Of a stretch of 64,000 bases of DNA, positions 19,361-31,613 are shown in pieces. Positions within the stretch are counted from its first letter, which is position 1. The number at the start of each line of letters is the position of its first letter. The position numbers and the translations under genes are program-made. The notes beneath the pieces are model-generated. The model was not told where the DNA came from, made no database searches, and saw only the letters and a list, made by a program, of their open reading frames with translations. The stretch spans positions 1-64,000 of the forward strand of contig JAHFSA010000002.1 in the NCBI GenBank assembly GCA_023265995.1, given 5' to 3'. Source of the stretch: Perlucidibaca sp. GTDB taxonomy: Bacteria > Pseudomonadota > Gammaproteobacteria > Pseudomonadales > Moraxellaceae.

Positions 19361-19963
19361 TCAGGCCTTGGGCGGAACCTGCAGCTCCACCGCCGGATTG
19401 CGATGACGCTCGCCACTGAGCAGACGCTGCCAGAGCGTGGCATCCGGCCACTCCGCCTGCACCTGCTCGGAAAACACGATGCGCTCCAGCGGCAGCTCGC
19501 CCATGCGCGGATTCTCGATGTCGGCGCGGAAGCACTGGGCATAGCCGGTGGCGGTCTCGTGCACGATGACCGAATGCAGCTTCACGTCCTGCTCGCCGTT
19601 GACCATGTCGGTCAGCGACAGCACGCGATCGACCAGCACGAAGAAGACGCGCGAGAACTGCTCGGCCGACGGCGACACCGGCAGCGCGATCCAGCGGGCG
19701 CTGAACTTGCGGCAGGACTCGATGTACTCGGGGTCATCCTGGTCCCACCAGGCCACGGCATGATCGAAGCTGTCGATGAGGCTGCGGATGTCACCCTTCA
19801 TGAGGCCGAAGTCGTAGACCATCTGGCCGTGATCCAGCGCCTGCGCCTCCAGCAGCACCTCGACCTGGTAGCTGTGCCCGTGCATCGAACGGCGGCAGCG
19901 ATCGCTGCTGCAGTTACGCACGATATGGGCATTCTCGAAGCGGAAGAGCTTGCGGATCAGCAT
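19361..19963 (-). CDS. 6-carboxytetrahydropterin synthase-like (QueD/PTPS family) protein
   Basis: 200 residues from the ATG at 19963 (MLIRKLFRFENAH); the longer frame to 20119 runs over the mdh promoter region. Zinc ligands typical of the PTPS fold are visible: the His in FENAH and the HGH of MHGHSYQVEV, with CSSDRC between. YDFGLMK and DHAV (catalytic Asp/His) are also present. QueD converts dihydroneopterin triphosphate to carboxytetrahydropterin for queuosine. At 200 residues it is longer than E. coli QueD (about 120), so it may belong to a variant subgroup. Confidence 0.8.
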   Translation of the reverse strand: MLIRKLFRFENAHIVRNCSSDRCRRSMHGHSYQVEVLLEAQALDHGQMVYDFGLMKGDIRSLIDSFDHAVAWWDQDDPEYIESCRKFSARWIALPVSPSAEQFSRVFFVLVDRVLSLTDMVNGEQDVKLHSVIVHETATGYAQCFRADIENPRMGELPLERIVFSEQVQAEWPDATLWQRLLSGERHRNPAVELQVPPKA

Positions 19964-20145
19964 GGTCCGGCACCACAAGGAAGATGGCTGCATTCTAGCA
20001 ATACCGGCTGTCTTTCTGGCGGCTTTTTCGGTCGCATCATGGCAAACGCGTCGTGTAGAATCGCCCCCGGACCTTTTGCCGTTGCGCCATCCCCGACCCG
20101 GGGGCCAGCAGCGGCACAAACAAACGCCCTATCAGGAGTTTCATC

Positions 20146-21132
20146 ATGAAGCAGCCCGTTCGCGTGGCAGTTACCGGCGCCGCCGGCCAGATTGGTTACA
20201 GCCTGCTGTTCCGCATCGCCTCCGGCGAAATGCTCGGCAAGGATCAACCGGTTATCCTTCAGCTGCTGGAAGTGCCTGTCGAAAAGGCTCAGCAGGCGCT
20301 CAAGGGCGTCATCATGGAACTGCAGGATTGCGCCTTCCCGCTGCTCGTGGGCATCGAAGCTCATAGTGACCCGATGACTGCCTTCAAGGACACCGACTAT
20401 GCACTGCTGGTCGGCTCGCGTCCGCGCGGCCCGGGCATGGAGCGTTCCGAGCTGCTGTCGATCAACGGCGCCATCTTCATCGCTCAGGGCCAGGCCCTGA
20501 ACGCCGTCGCCTCGCGCAACGTCAAGGTGCTCGTGGTCGGCAACCCGGCCAACACCAACGCCTACATCGCCATGAAGTCGGCTCCGGATCTGCCGGCCAA
20601 GAACTTCACCGCCATGCTGCGTCTCGACCACAACCGCGCTGCCAGCCAGCTCGCCGCCAAGACCGGCAAGGCCGTGGCCGACATCGAGAAGCTGGCCGTG
20701 TGGGGCAACCACTCGCCGACCATGTACGCCGACTACCGCTTCGCCACCATCAACGGTGAAAGCGTCAAGGCCCTGGTCAACGATGAAGAGTGGAACCGCA
20801 CCGTGTTCCTGCCGACCGTCGGCAAGCGCGGCGCTGCCATCATCGAAGCCCGTGGCCTGTCCTCGGCTGCCTCGGCTGCCAACGCTGCCATCGACCACAT
20901 GCGCGACTGGGCCCTGGGCACCAACGGCAAGTGGGTCACCATGGGCATCCCGTCCGACGGTTCCTACGGCATTCCGGAAGGCATCATGTACGGCGTGCCG
21001 GTGACCACCGCCAACGGCGAGTACACCCGTGTCGAAGGTCTGGAAGTCGATGCCTTCAGCCGCGAGCGCATGGATCTCACGCTGAAGGAGCTGCTGGAAG
21101 AGCGCGACGGCGTCGCCCACCTGCTGCCGTAA
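20146..21132 (+). CDS. mdh: malate dehydrogenase (NAD)
   Basis: 328 residues behind ATCAGGAG. The NAD-binding [14 protein letters not shown], the TAAG-type substrate loop [14 protein letters not shown], catalytic LDHNRA and [12 protein letters not shown] are all present. It belongs to the cytosolic-type (328-residue) bacterial malate dehydrogenases rather than the 312-residue E. coli type. It interconverts malate and oxaloacetate in the TCA cycle. It stands alone with its own terminator. Confidence 0.95.
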   Translation: MKQPVRVAVTGAAGQIGYSLLFRIASGEMLGKDQPVILQLLEVPVEKAQQALKGVIMELQDCAFPLLVGIEAHSDPMTAFKDTDYALLVGSRPRGPGMERSELLSINGAIFIAQGQALNAVASRNVKVLVVGNPANTNAYIAMKSAPDLPAKNFTAMLRLDHNRAASQLAAKTGKAVADIEKLAVWGNHSPTMYADYRFATINGESVKALVNDEEWNRTVFLPTVGKRGAAIIEARGLSSAASAANAAIDHMRDWALGTNGKWVTMGIPSDGSYGIPEGIMYGVPVTTANGEYTRVEGLEVDAFSRERMDLTLKELLEERDGVAHLLP

Positions 21133-21153
21133 GCTGAACCTGCTGCACTGAAG

Positions 21154-21179
21154 AACCCGCCCTCGTGGCGGGTTTTTTC
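21154..21179 (+). terminator. rho-independent terminator of mdh
   Basis: Stem AACCCGCC / GGCGGGTT with a 5-base loop, followed by TTTTTC. It begins 22 nt after the mdh stop codon. Confidence 0.88.
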
Positions 21180-21250
21180 ATTGCGCGATCCCCTACCATT
21201 TGCCTGAAATCCGGGTAGGCTGCTGACAACAACAAGCCCGAGACAGCAAC

Positions 21251-22231
21251 ATGTCCTCAGCCATCATCAATTCCGTCGCTTACGACCATCAAGGCAAGCG
21301 CCTCTGCCCGGTTGAACTGGATCAGGCCAGAGCCTATCTGCAGGCTCACCCGGAAGCCTTTCTCTGGATCGGCCTGCACGAGCCGGACGCCGACCTCCTC
21401 GGCACGGTGCAGACGCAGTTCAATCTGCATGAGCTGGCAGTCGAGGATGCCCTCTGCGCGCACCAGCGCCCCAAGATCGAAGCCTACGGCGACTCCCGCT
21501 TCATCGTCATCCACACCGCCGAGCGCGACGGCAGCCGCATCGTCTTCGGCGAAACACATCTGTTCCTCGGCACCAACTTCCTGATCAGCATCCGCCACGG
21601 GCCGTCGCACACCTATGCCAACATGCGTCAGCGTGTCGAGGCGCGTCCGAAGCAGCTGGCGCACGGCCCGAGCTATCCGCTCTATGCCATCCTCGATTTC
21701 ATCGTCGACAACTACGTGCCCATCGTCGAGGACTTCAAGCAGACGCTGCAGCAGCTGGAGAAGGACATCTTCCTGCCGCAGTACAAGCGCGGCACCATCA
21801 AGCGCCTGTACGAGCTCAAGCGCGAGCTGATCACGCTGCGTCTGGCTTCGTCACCGCTGCAGGACATCGCCCAGGAACTGAGCCATGGCCAGGATGAGTT
21901 CATCCACGCGTCCATCCAGCCCTATTTCCGCGACATCGCCGACCACTGCACGCGCATCAACGAAGCCATCGACGCCCTCAACGAACTGCTGTCGTCGGCC
22001 ATCCAGGTCAATCTCTCGCTGGTCACGGTGAAGCAGAACGAAGTCGTGAAGAAGCTCGCCGGCTGGGCCGCGCTGCTGGCGCTGCCAACCCTGGTCACCA
22101 GCGTCTACGGCATGAACTTCAAGTTCATGCCGGAGCTGGACATGCATTACGCCTACCCGGTGGTGGTGAGCCTGACGGCCCTCGCCTGCCTGCGCCTGCA
22201 CGGCACGCTGAAAAAGGCCGGATGGATGTGA
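21251..22231 (+). CDS. corA: magnesium/cobalt transporter CorA
   Basis: 326 residues. The large cytosolic N-terminal part and long helix (DFKQTLQQLEKDIFL) precede two C-terminal membrane segments. The signature YGMNF at the end of the first segment (LALPTLVTSVYGMNF) defines the CorA selectivity filter. It forms a pentameric channel for Mg2+ uptake in the inner membrane. The second segment is followed directly by KKAGWM, a short basic tail. No Mg-sensing leader was recognisable in the 70 nt upstream. Confidence 0.93.
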   Translation: MSSAIINSVAYDHQGKRLCPVELDQARAYLQAHPEAFLWIGLHEPDADLLGTVQTQFNLHELAVEDALCAHQRPKIEAYGDSRFIVIHTAERDGSRIVFGETHLFLGTNFLISIRHGPSHTYANMRQRVEARPKQLAHGPSYPLYAILDFIVDNYVPIVEDFKQTLQQLEKDIFLPQYKRGTIKRLYELKRELITLRLASSPLQDIAQELSHGQDEFIHASIQPYFRDIADHCTRINEAIDALNELLSSAIQVNLSLVTVKQNEVVKKLAGWAALLALPTLVTSVYGMNFKFMPELDMHYAYPVVVSLTALACLRLHGTLKKAGWM

Positions 22232-22248
22232 TTGAGGCAACAAGATGC

Positions 22249-22277
22249 AAAAAGGCCGGCGCAAGCGCCGGCCTTTT
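22249..22277. terminator. bidirectional terminator between corA and rraA
   Basis: Long stem AAAAAGGCCGGCGC / GCGCCGGCCTTTT with a 2-base gap. A-run and T-run on opposite sides let it serve both corA (+) and rraA (-), which converge here. Confidence 0.88.
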
Positions 22278-22295
22278 CATGTCAGCCTGATCTGA

Positions 22296-22775
22296 TCAGA
22301 CCAGCGCCTTCGCCGAAACGATCACGCCATTGTTGTCGGCATAGACGAACTCACCGGGGGTGAAGGTGATGCCGCCGAAGGTCACCGGCACATCCACCTC
22401 GCCTATGCCCTTGCGCACACTCTTGAGCGGTATCGAGGCCAGCGCCTGCACACCAAGATCAAGCTCGGCCAGGGCATCGACATCACGCACGCAGCCATAG
22501 ACGATGACACCGGCCCAGCCCTGCTTGACCGCACTCTCGCCGATCAGGTCGCCGAGCAGCGCGCAGCGCATGGAGCCACCACCATCGACCACCAGCACGC
22601 GATCCTCGCCCGGCGTCGCCAGCAGCTCCTTGACGCGCGAATTGTCCTCGAAGCACTTCACGGTGACGATCTCGCCGCCAAAGGCGGAACGACCACCGAA
22701 GCCTGCGAACATGGGCTCGCAGACACGCACCAGCTCGGGATTGTCATCGCAGAGATCACAGGTGACAAAAGACAT
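22296..22775 (-). CDS. rraA: ribonuclease E activity regulator RraA family
   Basis: 159 residues, start behind AGGAG. The family features are [11 protein letters not shown] at the N-terminus, [32 protein letters not shown] and a C-terminal ADNNGVIV. RraA binds RNase E and inhibits it in E. coli. The same fold includes 4-hydroxy-4-methyl-2-oxoglutarate aldolases, so a metabolic role cannot be ruled out: the G-x20-R-D-x2-D pattern of aldolases is partly kept (RDVDAL). It follows the NAD(P)-binding gene by 33 nt. Confidence 0.85.
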   Translation of the reverse strand: MSFVTCDLCDDNPELVRVCEPMFAGFGGRSAFGGEIVTVKCFEDNSRVKELLATPGEDRVLVVDGGGSMRCALLGDLIGESAVKQGWAGVIVYGCVRDVDALAELDLGVQALASIPLKSVRKGIGEVDVPVTFGGITFTPGEFVYADNNGVIVSAKALV

Positions 22776-22808
22776 TTCAAACTCCTGACGGGGTGACGGG
22801 AAAAAGGT

Positions 22809-23468
22809 TCAAGACCGGCTCAGCGCCAGCATGTCGTTGCGGGTCAGCACCTGCACGCCCGGACGGACATCATGCAGCGCATTCGCCATGGCCCGGGCGA
22901 CAACATCACCGGAAATCGGGCGATATGCCGCCAGCGGGCCTATCATCAAGGGAGCCACAGGTGCCGACAGATAATGACCAATGCGCTCGCCAAGACGGAA
23001 CTCCTGGCGCTCGCCGGTCAGCAGCGACGGTCTCAGCAGCGTCAGGGTATCGAAACCGAGAGCATCCAGTGACTGCTCGACCTCGCCCTTGACGCGACTG
23101 TAGAAATTGCTCGAACGCGGGCTGGCACCAATGGCGCTGATGGAAAGAAAGTGCCCTGCCCCGGCGCGTTGCGCCAGACGCGCGAAGGCCAGCACGGCGT
23201 CCTGGTCAACGGCACGGAAGGCCTGCTGGCTGCCGGCCACCTTGATGGTCGTGCCCAGGCAGTTGAACGCGGCGTCGGCGGTGAATGCCGGCTCGATGCG
23301 GTCAAGCAGCGCCAGCTCCTGGACATGCTGGCAAAGACGGGCATGGGTGACTGGCAACGGCCGGCGCACGAAGGCATGCACCTCGGCAATGCCGGGATCA
23401 TCGAGCAGGGCCTGCAGAACTCGCTGGCCGACAAAACCGGAGGCACCGACTATCATGACGCGCTGCAT
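22809..23468 (-). CDS. atypical NAD(P)-binding Rossmann oxidoreductase
   Basis: 219 residues from the ATG at 23468, directly before the nucleotide-binding motif VMIVGASGFVGQRVL. LSISAIGASPRSSNFYSRVKGEVEQSL contains the Tyr-x3-Lys (YSRVKGEVE) of short-chain dehydrogenase relatives, and TLLRPSLLTGER is typical of the HTATIP2/YwnB-like atypical SDRs. The substrate is unknown. It is likely cotranscribed with rraA. The longer frame to 23645 would overlap the divergent transglycosylase start. Confidence 0.8.
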   Translation of the reverse strand: MQRVMIVGASGFVGQRVLQALLDDPGIAEVHAFVRRPLPVTHARLCQHVQELALLDRIEPAFTADAAFNCLGTTIKVAGSQQAFRAVDQDAVLAFARLAQRAGAGHFLSISAIGASPRSSNFYSRVKGEVEQSLDALGFDTLTLLRPSLLTGERQEFRLGERIGHYLSAPVAPLMIGPLAAYRPISGDVVARAMANALHDVRPGVQVLTRNDMLALSRS

Positions 23469-23556
23469 GGAATGTATCCAGAAATGGGTCGTGACGGCGA
23501 CTTTACCGTGCCACGCCCCTTTGTCACAATTTGCCTGAGCCTCCGGAGTGCCTGCA

Positions 23557-24258
23557 ATGCCGTCTTTTTCCGCGATCAGAACGCTGCTGCCGGGCCTGGC
23601 TGCCCTGCTGGCATTGTCCTGTCCGCCCGCGGCAGAGGCCGGCAAGCTCTATCGCTTCCAGGATGCCGCCGGCAACGTGCTGCTGACCAACCAGGTCGAT
23701 GCCAGCCGTCGCCCGCTCAATGGCGACGGTCATCAGTACCGCAAGCTGGTCAAGGTCACCTGGTATGCCGATACCAATGTGCATCGCTACGGCAACTGGG
23801 GACGCGGCGAGGCGTCCGTGAAGCAGAGCGCCAGCCGCAACCGCAATGCCTACGATGACATGATTCGCCAGGCCGCCAGCCGCTACAACCTCGACTTCGG
23901 CCTGGTCAAGGCGGTCATACACACCGAATCAGGTTTCGACCCCAATGCCCTCTCGGCACCAGGTGCGCAAGGCCTCATGCAGCTCATGCCGGCGACCGCG
24001 CAACGCTATCGTGTCGGCAATGTCTGGGACCCGGCGCAGAACATCGAGGCCGGCAGCCGCCACCTGCGCTATCTGCTCAACCGTTACGGTGAAGACCTGC
24101 CACGCGCCCTCGCCGCCTACAACGCCGGTGAGCGCAATGTCGACAAGTACGGCGGCATACCTCCCTTCCCCGAGACCCGGGACTACGTGCAACGGGTCAG
24201 CGGACGCTACAGCCATCTCTACAACGTCAACGGCACACCACCGGTGGCCGCCAACTGA
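23557..24258 (+). CDS. exported lytic transglycosylase (SLT, C-type) with DUF4124-like N-terminus
   Basis: 233 residues. The ATG at 23557 is 8 nt after CCGGAG. A signal peptide (LLPGLAALLALSCPPAAEA) is followed by KLYRFQDAAGNVLLTNQ, a DUF4124-like segment. The SLT domain spans about residues 100-215: catalytic Glu in AVIHTESGFDPNA, then GAQGLMQLMPATA and ALAAYNAGERNVDKYGG. It cleaves peptidoglycan glycan strands in the periplasm. It converges on the Rieske gene with only 3 nt between stops. Confidence 0.88.
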   Translation: MPSFSAIRTLLPGLAALLALSCPPAAEAGKLYRFQDAAGNVLLTNQVDASRRPLNGDGHQYRKLVKVTWYADTNVHRYGNWGRGEASVKQSASRNRNAYDDMIRQAASRYNLDFGLVKAVIHTESGFDPNALSAPGAQGLMQLMPATAQRYRVGNVWDPAQNIEAGSRHLRYLLNRYGEDLPRALAAYNAGERNVDKYGGIPPFPETRDYVQRVSGRYSHLYNVNGTPPVAAN

Positions 24259-24261
24259 CAC

Positions 24262-24567
24262 TCAGAGATCGACGCCGATCTGGGTGCCTTCGTAGATCAG
24301 GGCATAGCGGGTCAGGCAGGGTCCGGGACCGGGCAGACGGCACTGGCCGTCGGACAGATTGAATGACCAGCCATGACCGGGACAGCGAATGACGCCATTG
24401 CTGACATCGCCGTGGGTCAGCGGCTGACCGCGGTGCGGGCACTGGTTGCGGATCAGCTGCGGGCGTCCGCCTTCCTGCAGCAGCAGGAGAGGAATGCCGT
24501 TGATGACGAACTCGCGGCGGTAGCCATCCTCGAGAAACATCAGTTTTTCCAGGGCATGAAAGGCCAT
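24262..24567 (-). CDS. Rieske [2Fe-2S] domain protein
   Basis: 101 residues, essentially one Rieske ferredoxin domain. The cluster ligands are CPHRG (Cys, His) and CPGHGW (Cys, His), 18 residues apart. No oxygenase subunit or reductase gene lies nearby, so it may be a stand-alone electron carrier. It is read in the same direction as ppsA upstream, separated by a hairpin. Confidence 0.88.
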   Translation of the reverse strand: MAFHALEKLMFLEDGYRREFVINGIPLLLLQEGGRPQLIRNQCPHRGQPLTHGDVSNGVIRCPGHGWSFNLSDGQCRLPGPGPCLTRYALIYEGTQIGVDL

Positions 24568-24608
24568 GGCATGGTCCGTTGCAGAAAATGAGTAAAGTCC
24601 GGATGGCA

Positions 24609-24633
24609 GAAAGGCGGGTTATCCCCGCCTTTC
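24609..24633 (-). terminator. putative terminator after ppsA
   Basis: Stem GAAAGGCGGG / CCCGCCTTTC with a short loop, 28-53 nt downstream of the ppsA stop on the minus strand. The T run after it is weak, so partial read-through into the Rieske gene is possible. Confidence 0.55.
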
Positions 24634-24661
24634 CGACTGTCTCCGCGATGATCAGCCAGGC

Positions 24662-27034
<2,373 letters not shown>

Positions 27035-27382
27035 GGTGGATGCTCCCCTGCTTTGTAATGAGAGTTTTCGGTGATCAGGTCGCCGTGGATCGCACGGTCG
27101 CGACTGCTGCAGCGGATTCTACTCCATGGCCCCATGAATTGCTGATGACGCTCATCGGGACTCATACCAAGGTCTGGCGCCTTTCCGCTTGCCGGAAAAC
27201 ATGCAATTTCTCGTGACAAGCCACTGTTTTTCTTATAAATAAAAAACCGTGCCCAGAGCCTGAAACTGACACCGTATGCCACTCATTCCATTGATCTCAT
27301 GAATGGGTCATATTTTCTGAACACATAACATCATTCACGGCCAGCCTGACCACCATCAAGCTCGCCCTTCCGGACTATTCCC
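27035..27382. promoter_or_regulatory. 348-bp ppsA/ppsR divergent intergenic region
   Basis: This is the only stretch above 300 bp without a gene. The right half is AT-rich. GTGACA at 27213-27218 and TATAAA at 27234-27239 are spaced by 15 bases and could form a promoter for ppsR; the evidence is weak. The left 100 bases, near ppsA, are GC-rich and hold no clear signal. No ORF above 60 codons belongs here. The length suggests regulatory sites for both genes. Confidence 0.4.
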
Positions 27383-28207
27383 ATGAAGCGCTCCGTATTC
27401 TTCATTTCCGACGGCACCGGCATCACCGCGGAAACCCTGGGCCACAGCCTGCTCGCCCAGTTCGAAAGCATCGAGTTCGATGAGGTCACCCTGCCCTATA
27501 TCGACAGCGTCGAAAAAGCCTCCGAGGTGGTAATGGAAATCAACCGTGCCGCCGACGCCGATGGCGTGCGCCCCATCATCATCGACACCATCGTCGACAA
27601 GTCGATTCGTGAAGTCATCGCCGGCGCCAACGGCTACATGATGGATGTCTTCGACACCTTCGTCGGCAAGCTGCAGGCCGAACTCTGCTCCAATCCGGTC
27701 AATGCCGTCGGCAAGTCGCACTCCATCGCCAACAACAAGACCTACAACATCCGCATCGACGCCGTGCACTTCGCGCTCGACAACGATGACGGCGCGCGCA
27801 CCAAGCACTACGACAAGGCCGACCTGATCCTGGTCGGGGTGTCGCGCTCGGGCAAGACGCCCACCTCGCTCTACATGGCCCTGCAGTTCGGCGTCTACGT
27901 CGGCAACTACCCGCTCACCGAAGACGACTTCGATGACCTGCGCCTGCCGGCCGCGCTGCGCGAGTACAAGAGCAAGCTGTTCGGCCTGACCATCGACCCG
28001 GTGCGCCTGTCAGCCATCCGCAACGAACGCCGCCCGAACTCGCCCTACGCCGCGCTTTCGCAGTGCCAAAAGGAAGTGCGCGCGGTCGAGGCCATGTTCA
28101 ACCGCGAAGGCGTGCCCTTCATCCAGACCACGCATGCCTCGGTTGAAGAGATCTCGACGCGCATCATGTCGCAGGTCGGCATAAAGAGAAGGTCGCTGCA
28201 GCCATGA
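27383..28207 (+). CDS. ppsR: PEP synthase regulatory protein (bifunctional kinase/pyrophosphorylase)
   Basis: 274 residues. [23 protein letters not shown] at the start and the P-loop-like [19 protein letters not shown] near residue 150 define the DUF299/PPRP family. It switches PpsA off by ADP-dependent phosphorylation of a threonine near the catalytic His and on by phosphate-dependent removal. Its divergent position beside ppsA supports this function over the PPDK-regulating homologues. Confidence 0.94.
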   Translation: MKRSVFFISDGTGITAETLGHSLLAQFESIEFDEVTLPYIDSVEKASEVVMEINRAADADGVRPIIIDTIVDKSIREVIAGANGYMMDVFDTFVGKLQAELCSNPVNAVGKSHSIANNKTYNIRIDAVHFALDNDDGARTKHYDKADLILVGVSRSGKTPTSLYMALQFGVYVGNYPLTEDDFDDLRLPAALREYKSKLFGLTIDPVRLSAIRNERRPNSPYAALSQCQKEVRAVEAMFNREGVPFIQTTHASVEEISTRIMSQVGIKRRSLQP

Positions 28208-28331
28208 GCTGGCTGTCGCCGGCCACCACCGCCTTATCGGACTTTCGACTTAATTTCATCAAGGTGTTTGTCAGTTGGTGTACGGTATCTGGCAATAACA
28301 CTTTTCCTCTCCTCAACCTCGAGACGACGAG

Positions 28332-30569
28332 ATGAGCACGCAGCAACCCACGATCATTTATACCCTGACCGATGAAGCACCGCGCCTGGCCACGGCATCG
28401 CTACTGCCCATAGTGCAGGCTTTCGCAGCGTCAGCGGGCATCAATGTGGGCACCAGCGACATTTCGCTGGCGACCCGCATCCTTGGCCAGTTTCCGGAAG
28501 CCCTGACCGAATCGCAACGCGTACCCGACACCCTCGATGCCTTGGCAAGGCTCACGCAGCAGCCGGAAGCCAACATCATCAAGCTGCCCAACATCAGCGC
28601 CTCGGTGGCGCAGCTCAAGGCCGCCATCAAGGAACTGCAGGACAAGGGCTACCGGATCCCCGACTTCCCCGAGACTCCGCAGACCGATGAGGAGCGGGAC
28701 ATTCGCGCACGCTACAACAAGTGCATCGGCAGCTCGGTGAACCCCGTCCTGCGCGAAGGCAACTCCGACCGCCGCGCGCCCTCGGCCGTGAAGAACTACG
28801 CTCGCAAGCATCCGCACAGCATGGCTGAATGGAGCCAGGCCTCGCGCTCGCACGTCTCGCACATGCACTCGGGAGACTTCTACCACGGCGAAAAGTCCAT
28901 GACGCTGGATCGCGCCCGCAGAGTGAAGATGGAGCTGATCACGAAGAGCGGCCAGACCCTCGTGCTCAAGCCCGAGGTCGCCCTGCTCGACCGCGAGGTG
29001 ATCGACTCCATGTTCATGAGCAAGAAGGCGCTGGTGGCCTTCTACGAGAAGGAGATCGAAGACGCGCACAAGACCGGCGTGATGTTCTCGCTGCATGTCA
29101 AGGCGACCATGATGAAGGTCTCGCACCCGATCGTGTTCGGCCATTGCGTGCGCATCTTCTACAAGGAAGCCTTCGAGAAGCACGGCAAGCTGTTCGACGA
29201 GATCGGCGTGAACGTGAACAACGGCATGGTTGATCTTTACAACAAGATCGCGACCCTGCCGCAGAGCCTTCAGGACGAGATCAAACAGGACCTGCACGCC
29301 TGTCACGAGCACCGGCCCAAGTTGGCCATGGTCGACTCGGCCAAGGGCATCACCAACTTCCACTCCCCGAACGATGTGATCGTCGACGCCTCCATGCCGG
29401 CCATGATCCGCAACGGTGGCAAGATGTACGGTGCCGATGGCCGCCTGAGGGAAGTGAAAGCGGTGATGCCGGAGTCCACCTTCGCCCGCATCTATCAGGA
29501 GATGATCAACTTCTGCAAATGGCACGGCGCTTTCGACCCGACCACGATGGGCACCGTACCCAACGTCGGCCTGATGGCGCAGCAGGCGGAGGAATACGGC
29601 TCGCACGACAAGACCTTCGAGATTTCCGAAGACGGCGTGGCCAACATCACCGACCTGGATACCGGCGAGGTGCTGCTGAGCGAAAACGTCGAAGCCGGCG
29701 ACATTTGGCGCATGTGCCAGACCAAGGACGCCGCTATCCGCGACTGGGTCAAGCTGGCCGTGACGCGCGCGCGCAACTCCGGCATGCCCGTGGTGTTCTG
29801 GCTGGACTCCTACCGCCCGCACGAAGCCGAGCTCATCGCCAAGGTGCGCATATACCTGCAAGAGCATGACACCAGCGGCCTCGACATCCAGATCATGAGC
29901 CAGGTACGCGCCATGCGCTACACACTGGAGCGCGTGATCCGCGGCCTCGACACCATCAGTGCCACCGGCAACATCCTGCGCGACTACCTGACCGACCTGT
30001 TCCCCATCATGGAGCTGGGGACGTCGGCCAAGATGCTGTCCGTGGTGCCGCTGATGGCCGGCGGCGGCATGTATGAGACCGGCGCCGGCGGCTCGGCACC
30101 CAAGCATGTGCAGCAGCTGGTGGAAGAGAACCACCTGCGCTGGGACTCCCTGGGCGAGTTCCTGGCGCTGACCGTGAGTCTGGAGGAGCTGGGCATCAAG
30201 AGTGGCAACGCCAGGGCCAAGGTGCTGGCTAAGACGCTGGATACGGCCACCGGCAAGCTGCTCGACAACAGCAAGGGGCCTTCGCCCAAGACGGGTCAGC
30301 TCGACAACCGCGGCAGCCACTTCTATCTCGCCCTGTATTGGGCCCAGGCCCTGGCCGAGCAAAGTGACGACGCCGAGCTCGCCGCCCGCTTCAAGTCGCT
30401 GGCTGACACGCTGGCTGTCAATGAGCAATGCATCATCAATGAATTGGCGAGCGTGCAGGGAATGTCATCCGACATCGGTGGCTATTATCTGCCTGACCCG
30501 CTCAAGATTGATGCCGTGATGCGCCCGAGTGCCACACTCAATGCAGCGATCGCCTCGCTGCATCAGTGA
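28332..30569 (+). CDS. NADP-dependent isocitrate dehydrogenase, monomeric type
   Basis: 745 residues, the length of monomeric (type II) NADP-isocitrate dehydrogenases. Family text includes [14 protein letters not shown] at the N-terminus, [17 protein letters not shown] with the substrate-binding Ser/Asn/Arg, and [16 protein letters not shown]. It oxidises isocitrate to 2-oxoglutarate with NADP. A second, unrelated dimeric isocitrate dehydrogenase is encoded at 37554-38810. It stands alone, 124 nt after ppsR, and ends at a bidirectional terminator. Confidence 0.96.
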   Translation: MSTQQPTIIYTLTDEAPRLATASLLPIVQAFAASAGINVGTSDISLATRILGQFPEALTESQRVPDTLDALARLTQQPEANIIKLPNISASVAQLKAAIKELQDKGYRIPDFPETPQTDEERDIRARYNKCIGSSVNPVLREGNSDRRAPSAVKNYARKHPHSMAEWSQASRSHVSHMHSGDFYHGEKSMTLDRARRVKMELITKSGQTLVLKPEVALLDREVIDSMFMSKKALVAFYEKEIEDAHKTGVMFSLHVKATMMKVSHPIVFGHCVRIFYKEAFEKHGKLFDEIGVNVNNGMVDLYNKIATLPQSLQDEIKQDLHACHEHRPKLAMVDSAKGITNFHSPNDVIVDASMPAMIRNGGKMYGADGRLREVKAVMPESTFARIYQEMINFCKWHGAFDPTTMGTVPNVGLMAQQAEEYGSHDKTFEISEDGVANITDLDTGEVLLSENVEAGDIWRMCQTKDAAIRDWVKLAVTRARNSGMPVVFWLDSYRPHEAELIAKVRIYLQEHDTSGLDIQIMSQVRAMRYTLERVIRGLDTISATGNILRDYLTDLFPIMELGTSAKMLSVVPLMAGGGMYETGAGGSAPKHVQQLVEENHLRWDSLGEFLALTVSLEELGIKSGNARAKVLAKTLDTATGKLLDNSKGPSPKTGQLDNRGSHFYLALYWAQALAEQSDDAELAARFKSLADTLAVNEQCIINELASVQGMSSDIGGYYLPDPLKIDAVMRPSATLNAAIASLHQ

Positions 30570-30686
30570 AGTAAAACGCCTGTCTCAGGGAAGCCCATGC
30601 TCCTGAGACAGACGACTTTCTGCCAAGCCGATCAGGCGTCGATACATGCTTATCATCAAGCTGTGCCTGAAGGAACGGCAGCAATG

Positions 30687-30713
30687 AAAAACCCCGGCAA
30701 AGCCGGGGTTTTT
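30687..30713. terminator. bidirectional terminator between monomeric idh and lipase genes
   Basis: Stem AAACCCCGGC / GCCGGGGTTT with a 3-base loop, flanked by A and T runs. The convergent genes end at 30569 (+) and 30744 (-). Confidence 0.9.
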
Positions 30714-30743
30714 CATTGCGCACATCAACCCGCCGCGACGGAC

Positions 30744-31613
30744 TCAGTACTGGTACATCGTGTTGCAGTTCACCGGGACCGCATGAGCCGGATCCAGCGC
30801 GTTCAGCATGTTCCGCGCGACCATCGGATTCATGATCATCGAAACATGATCCGAATAGACCGACGAGCACTGATCCTGGATCACGATATTGGTCGCCTGC
30901 GGACCGACCAGGGCCTGTGCGGTGTAAGGCGTGGCCACGGTGTCGTTCTTGCTGGAAATAACGGTGTAGTTCGGCCCCGGCACGGTATCGCCACTGGCGT
31001 TGAGTTGGTTGATGAACGTCGAGCCTACCTGCTGGTCAGTAAGGCTGGGAGCCCATGAACTGACCAGCGCATCCTTGGCCTGCTGGCCCAGCATATTGGC
31101 GTAATTGTTGAATCCGTTCAGGTCCGAGCCGTGGTTGTCCGGAGCGATGCCGACCAGCGTATGAACCTTGCTGTAGCCGCCAAGGATATGCATGTACCAG
31201 CGCGGCATCATGCCGCCCTGCGAGTGACCGACGATGTCCACCTTGCTGGCGCCGGTTGCGGCCAGCACGCGATCAACGAAAACCCCCAGCTGCGTCGCGG
31301 AGTCCGCCACCGGAGCGAGGCCGTTGACCTGGCCGCCGGTGCCCTGGCTGTACTGGTTGGCGCCGTAGTTGAGGGCGTAGATGCAGTAACCCGCCTGCGT
31401 CAACTTCGGGGCCAGATAGCTGAAGTTCTGGCCCATGTTGGAGAAGGTGCCGTGCAGCAGCACGACCGGGTACGGATGGGCGGCGCTGGGGTGGCAGCTC
31501 CAGTTATTGGCACCAGGCGGTGCCGCCTCGTAGCTGGTTTCGGCATGGGCCGGCAGAGTGGCGACGGCAGCGGCAGCAAACAACAGACCACCAAGGATGC
31601 GTGATGAGGACAT
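30744..31613 (-). CDS. exported lipase/esterase, class 2 lipase-like alpha/beta hydrolase
   Basis: 289 residues from the ATG at 31613 with CGGAG upstream. A signal peptide (MSSSRILGGLLFAAAAVATL, cleavage after AHA) precedes NWSCHPSAAHPYPVVLLHGTF. The nucleophile elbow is GHSQGGMMPRWY; the Asp is likely in SSKNDTVATP and the His in SDHVSMIMNP. The text closely resembles secreted actinobacterial class 2 lipases, which is unusual for a gammaproteobacterium. No lipase-specific foldase gene adjoins. Four Cys could make disulfides. Confidence 0.85.
   Translation of the reverse strand: MSSSRILGGLLFAAAAVATLPAHAETSYEAAPPGANNWSCHPSAAHPYPVVLLHGTFSNMGQNFSYLAPKLTQAGYCIYALNYGANQYSQGTGGQVNGLAPVADSATQLGVFVDRVLAATGASKVDIVGHSQGGMMPRWYMHILGGYSKVHTLVGIAPDNHGSDLNGFNNYANMLGQQAKDALVSSWAPSLTDQQVGSTFINQLNASGDTVPGPNYTVISSKNDTVATPYTAQALVGPQATNIVIQDQCSSVYSDHVSMIMNPMVARNMLNALDPAHAVPVNCNTMYQY

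Noticed and set aside
19964-20119. N-terminal extension of the QueD-like frame
   Set aside because: It would cover the mdh leader and reads as Arg/Cys/Trp-rich noise; family N-termini begin at MLIRKLFRF.
28208-28331. Promoter boxes ahead of the monomeric isocitrate dehydrogenase
   Set aside because: TTGTCA and TATCTG/CAATAA occur but spacings are 12 and 19 bases; not convincing.
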